Below are positions 60,213-64,000 of a stretch of DNA of 64,000 bases, piece by piece. This DNA is from Sclerodactyla briareus (lineage: Eukaryota > Echinodermata > Holothuroidea > Dendrochirotida > Sclerodactylidae): assembly GCA_026419785.1 (NCBI GenBank), contig JAODTK010005689.1:920677-984676 (forward strand), read 5' to 3'. The notes under the pieces were generated by a model. That model was not told the DNA's origin, did no database searches, and saw only the letters and a list, made by a program, of their open reading frames with translations. The translations under genes were made by a program, and so were the position numbers. Every line of letters begins with the position of its first letter. The first letter of the stretch is position 1.

Positions 60213-61714
60213 GAGCCAGACTTATTATAGGCTATTTCGACTTGTGGTTCTTCATCTAATTGGCCCATGCAGCGTCGGCAAGGAGAAATGACACGCCAGC
60301 AAACATACATCGTGAGGACCGTCGCCGTCGGTTGGTAATTGAACGAGGGACCGAGTCTGTCGGCATCTCGGCAAAAGGAGGAATAAAGCGTTAGCGTTTG
60401 ACATTTTATTTTCCATGAGACTGGACATTGCTTTGAAATTTTTGTTTCTGGTTCCTAATTCCAGAGATACAGAAAAAAAAACAAGCATTTTGATTGAACA
60501 ATTAAGAAAGAATTCTCAGATGAAACAATGAACACAGTCGTTTTAGGCGGGGAATTCATGCGGCGGCAGAGCAGCAGAGCTAGAGTGGCAAGGCGAGAGA
60601 TTAGAGGCAGGAACACGTACCCAAATTTGGGCACAGAATAAGTTAAAATCTGGTTAGGATACCTGATTCATATGCGGAAAGAGGACAGTACTAATGGTCG
60701 AAACTTGCCGATCATTGCACCCTGAAGTTCAAATTTTTGGCGCGCTTTGCGCGCAAAGTGTATCGGATTGTTCTGCCTTCAATACTCACAGCTGCAGTAA
60801 ATCGGGCATTGTTGAGGAATCGGGCCAAAAAATTTTGGCGTTCCAATTGAAATGGTTCCGCGTACGTCGTGAAGTCGGGTCGGTAATTCCTGACGGCCCA
60901 ATTTACCTGAAAATATGCCACCATGATTGCAATCTGAGGACGTTCAATATTCAAATTTTCCAAAGGGGAGGGGGACACCCCGCCCCCATTCAGTCCACCA
61001 TTGCATTGCCAATCCGTCGGCAAAACATAATCTCTAAACACCCCCCCCCCCAATCATTACCCCTTCGCTAACTCCCTGTCTGCTTCAATGAGACTCTATT
61101 TCAGGGCAATCATGATAGTTTTTATTATGTTTAATCCATCCTCTCCAAATTATCAGATGTGTATTTTCACTCAGGTTTACAGGCTGAATATATTTCAAAG
61201 ATCACTCGTTTCTATTCACTGCTTCTTGTCTATTCTTTCATGTGAAAATAATTTCTAATATCAACCAGTGTGTTATTGGGACGAGGCGACATTTCCCCAG
61301 ATAGGAGAGGTAAACACTGGTGACAATTGCTGGTACTATTGAACGGCTGCTGTGTTGAACTCCACAACGACAGTGCCCAGCGATGGGGGGGGTCTAAGGG
61401 CAGGTTGATACTGCCCCGCCAGCCTTTCGTTCATTAATTATCTGCTCACCGTGGCTGTCACTCATAAGTTTTGTTCCCGTCCATAGTTGTAGCACCATAG
61501 CAACGGTTGTCGGACTTACATGTCGCGTCATCGGTTTAGACCTTTGCGACGAGACGGCTGTTTTTCACTACATATTTCAACGACGGCTCAGCAGAAGTGT
61601 CAACACGTCCCTATAGGAGGCTACACGACCCCGATATGGAATGTCACCATTTTGAGATTTCGGTCTAATTTTTGTAAGCCATGGTTGGAGTACACAACAC
61701 CTTCCTCCACGCAC

Positions 61715-61840
61715 AGTCCGTTGTAGCACAAGCTAGTGCTCTATCCTGCCAGCTGAGGGGTCTCATGTTCCAAAAATGTTCTTGTTCGCTCCGCCCATCC
61801 AATGGTGGCGCTCCGCTTAGATATTCTATCAAGTCCTCAT
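61715..61840 (+). repeat. GGCGC-palindrome dispersed repeat, copy 5
   Basis: AAATGTTCTTGTTCGCTCCG then CCCATCCAATGGTGGCGCTC matches the 3' module of the 42.2-kb copy. Confidence 0.55.
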
Positions 61841-61929
61841 CCCCCCAATCTTTCAACGGAAATCGACGCCTATGTATTAACCACCAATTTCTTCGTCCAC
61901 CCACAATCCTGTTCACCCCTCAGCACGTA

Positions 61930-62340
61930 GGTCCTCTAAGAACCCTTGCAACCCGAAGGCGACACGCAGTACCTTCGGCTTATCTACGCGACTGAACTAC
62001 CGATCAACTTACCGGACAATCGAGTCCCCAACCAGCAACCTTCTCTTTTTACCTTACCTTCCCCCACCGTCCACCGTTACTCTGCCACCCACCTCTGCTT
62101 GAACCTCCGGATCTAGCTGCTCTTATCCCTGCACTCTCACCGCCGGCACACCTCAAACAAAACCGGCTGACCCCTCTGCACGGCCCTCCTCAGCCGCCAG
62201 CACACTAAAACTATTCTTCAGTATAGCAAGACCGGACAACAGCCCTTCCGTCGCCTTCCTACCCCGACTCTTCTTAGTAGATGGTTCATACTACAAGAAC
62301 CGTGAACTCGGTGGAACGGGAAGGAGGCACATAGAAGGCT
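61930..62340 (-). pseudogene. CR1-type LINE ORF1, N-terminal part with esterase block I
   Basis: Minus strand: LKNSFSVLAAEEGRAEG (about 62,225-62,175, resembling the NRFSVL region of CR1 ORF1 proteins), then RLLVGDSIVR at about 62,045-62,016, the catalytic-serine GDS block of SGNH esterases, followed by VDR and FSRVDKPKVLRVAFG. In-frame stops are present. Strand and order fit the ORF1 C-terminal half at 59.0-59.4 kb, so both may derive from one insertion. Confidence 0.6.
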
Positions 62341-62814
62341 CAAACCCATACTAATTCCTAGTAGCTATTATTTCCCCGTTAACACTGACTCAACTTACCA
62401 TGATTATCCATTTGAAGAAGACACGATATGTGATTGTTTGCAAAATAGCCGGAACTAGCCACCCGAATGGCTTTTGAAATAAATTAAAGCTCCATTCAGT
62501 CTTTGAAATAATCGAGAAATGAGGGCATCAATTATATTGAAAATGAATGCTATTGTTCTAACCCTCCTCGACAAGAGTACTTCTTTCGAACTAGACATGT
62601 TTAGGCTGGTAAAACCGCCCCACGTGTAGATCCCTGCTTTTAGCAATCTTGGGAAGAAGTATCTAACACCCCCATGAAAGAACCCCCATTTTTTGTCGAA
62701 ACCAAGATAAACTTCTCCACCAAGTTTGTTTGTAATCCATGAAGTTAATAGGCCAAGAATTCTGCAAATTTGCACGATGATGTGAAATGACTTCTAACCT
62801 TGTGAGGAACAAAT
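62341..62814. other. unassigned
   Basis: No domain or repeat is clear. It may hold the 5' region of the LINE. Confidence 0.35.
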
Positions 62815-64000
62815 GTACCCCCCATCCACCAAGTTTCGTTCAATCGACAAAGTTCGAAAATCGCATAAGTTTCAAGTCCATCGGATAAAGCGCTAGTTTT
62901 GGTCGAGAGAAAAAAATCAAAATGTGCCGCCGTGTGTGGTTTCAAGGGGCGAAAACTAAAGGTTTCCCAAACGATCGCCATGTTCCGAACGCGCAAATCT
63001 GCAACAGTCAGTTCGTAAAAAAAAAAATCCCCAGATGCCGCCGTTGGGGGGTGTGGCCACGCCACTTTCGAAATCGGTCAAAGATTTCTTCACTGCGGAC
63101 CTGTACACCAATTTCAAGTCCATCGAATAGAGCTTATTTTTTTCGAGAAAATCCGCAATGGCCGCCATGTTGGGTCAAATGGGGCGAAAACTAAAGTGTG
63201 TCCCAAAACGATCGCCATGTTCCGAAACCACAAATCTATCTGCGAAAAAGTCTTTCGGTCGAAAAATCCAAGATGGCCCCGCCGTTTGGGGATTGGCCAC
63301 GCCCACTTTCGAAATCGCAGAGGATTTCTTCCTGTTCCGAAACGGCACATCGGCGAAAACGTCAGTTCGTCGAAAAATCCAAGATGGCCGCCCGTTTGGA
63401 CTGGATTGCCACGACCCCACTTTTCGCAAATCGTCAGAGATTCTTCATGTTCCGAAACGCGCAATCGCGAAAGATCATTTCGTCGAAAAATCCAAATGGC
63501 CGCCGTTGGAGGATTGGCCCCGCCCCTTGTACTCGAAATCGTCGAGAGTTCTTCATGGCGGCCTGTCCACCAAGTTTCAAGATTCAATCGATAAAGCGTT
63601 ATATTTGCGAAAAAAATCAAATGGCCGCCATGTGGGTCCAATGGTGCGGAAATTAAGTGGGGTCCCGCAAAAACGATCGCCATGTTTCGAAACGTGCATC
63701 TGCAAAAAAGAAGTTCGTCGAAAAATCCAGATGGCCGCCGTTGGACGGGTGTGGCCATTCCCAAACTTTCGAAAATCGTCCAAGATTTCTCATGGCGGAC
63801 CTGTCTTCCACCAGTTTTCAAGTCCAATCGGAGAAAGCGTTATTTTTGCGAAGAATTCAAAATGACCGCAGTGGGTTGGTCCAATTGGGTGAAAATAAAG
63901 TTGGGGTCCCGAAATTATCGCCATGTTCAGAAACGCGCAACACCGCGAAAAAGTCAGTTCGTCGAAAAATCCAAGATGGCCGCCGTTGGAGGGTATGGCC
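62815..64000 (-). repeat. ~240-bp GGCCAT satellite, inverted copy
   Basis: AAAATCCAAGATGGCCGCC-type markers occur at about 63,265, 63,376, 63,489, 63,725 and 63,970. Spacing alternates between about 112 bp (two shortened units) and about 240 bp. Other shared phrases: AACGATCGCCATGTTCCGAA, GGCGGACCTGTCCACCAAG-like, and GCGTTATTTTTGCGAA. It is the reverse complement of 4,085-5,155 and runs off the window end. Overlapping 235- and 237-codon frames on both strands are repeat by-products. Confidence 0.9.

Larger units (their letters stand above)
59392..61880. mobile_element. ~2.5 kb bounded by CATRGGCGTCGAT inverted ends
   Basis: The left end CATGGGCGTCGATCCC (59,395 region) and the inverse of the right end, CATAGGCGTCGATTTCC (about 61,863-61,879), match over 13 bases with one mismatch. 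Inside are G/C-tract blocks (59,410-59,480; 59,590-59,606; 60,009-60,021; 60,965-60,985), a polypurine tract and a GGCGC-family piece. It could be one element carrying passengers or two MITEs marking a nested cluster. It separates the two halves of the LINE ORF1. Confidence 0.45.

Noticed and set aside
59702-60310. 202-codon minus-strand frame rich in Ser, Leu and Phe
   Set aside because: Created by the polypurine tract. No domain.
63114-63865. 235- and 237-codon frames on opposite strands
   Set aside because: Both are produced by the satellite repeat. The residue pattern repeats with the satellite unit.

Overview
This window looks like nuclear DNA from an animal, most likely a marine invertebrate. 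It has degenerate non-LTR retrotransposons of CR1/L2 type, tRNA-derived SINE heads, TIR-flanked MITEs, several satellite families, CpG-containing DNA and long homopolymers. It has no operons and no convincing long host gene. I cannot resolve the phylum from sequence alone (echinoderm, hemichordate and mollusc are all possible). Related repeat copies differ largely by one-base indels in homopolymers, which suggests decayed repeats, uncorrected long-read error, or both. Every coding remnant I recognise is frameshifted, so I treat them as pseudogenes.

Layout. 0-8.3 kb: the 3' end of a CR1/L2-like LINE (minus strand), a fragment of a foldback-repeat family, a ~240-bp satellite rich in GGCCAT motifs, a weak candidate for the 3' end of a host gene, a gag-like LINE ORF1 with two zinc knuckles, and a tandem pair of hairpins. 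11.2-21.1 kb: two copies of one element in opposite orientation (11,170-14,448 minus; 19,008-21,126 plus). Each has a palindromic 5' end, an internal ~590-bp tandem array, a subterminal repeat inverted relative to the 5' end, a 3' hairpin and a CTAG-like terminus. This is the architecture of non-autonomous Helentron/HINE (Helitron2) elements. Between them lie a TA microsatellite, a second LINE 3' copy, a tRNA-like SINE and a 427-bp MITE with TTA flanks.

21.1-44 kb: a short G/C-tract MITE, a long foldback repeat, LINE reverse-transcriptase remnants (27.3 kb minus, 34.9 kb plus), dispersed repeats with GGCGC palindromes, and a ~970-bp foldback with GCGCAG-rich arms around a tRNA-like segment. 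Several kilobases here contain nothing recognisable. 44-56 kb: short tandem repeats, microsatellites and G/C-tract element ends. 56-62.4 kb: one degenerate CR1-type LINE on the minus strand (ORF1 esterase, endonuclease, RT), whose ORF1 appears split by about 2.5 kb of nested repeats. 62.8 kb to the end: the GGCCAT satellite again, in the opposite orientation to the copy at 4 kb.

The features do not form a pathway. The window is a record of layered transposition and satellite growth. The most interesting part is the Helentron-like pair, whose satellite core carries regularly spaced AGGTCA (nuclear-receptor-type) half-sites.
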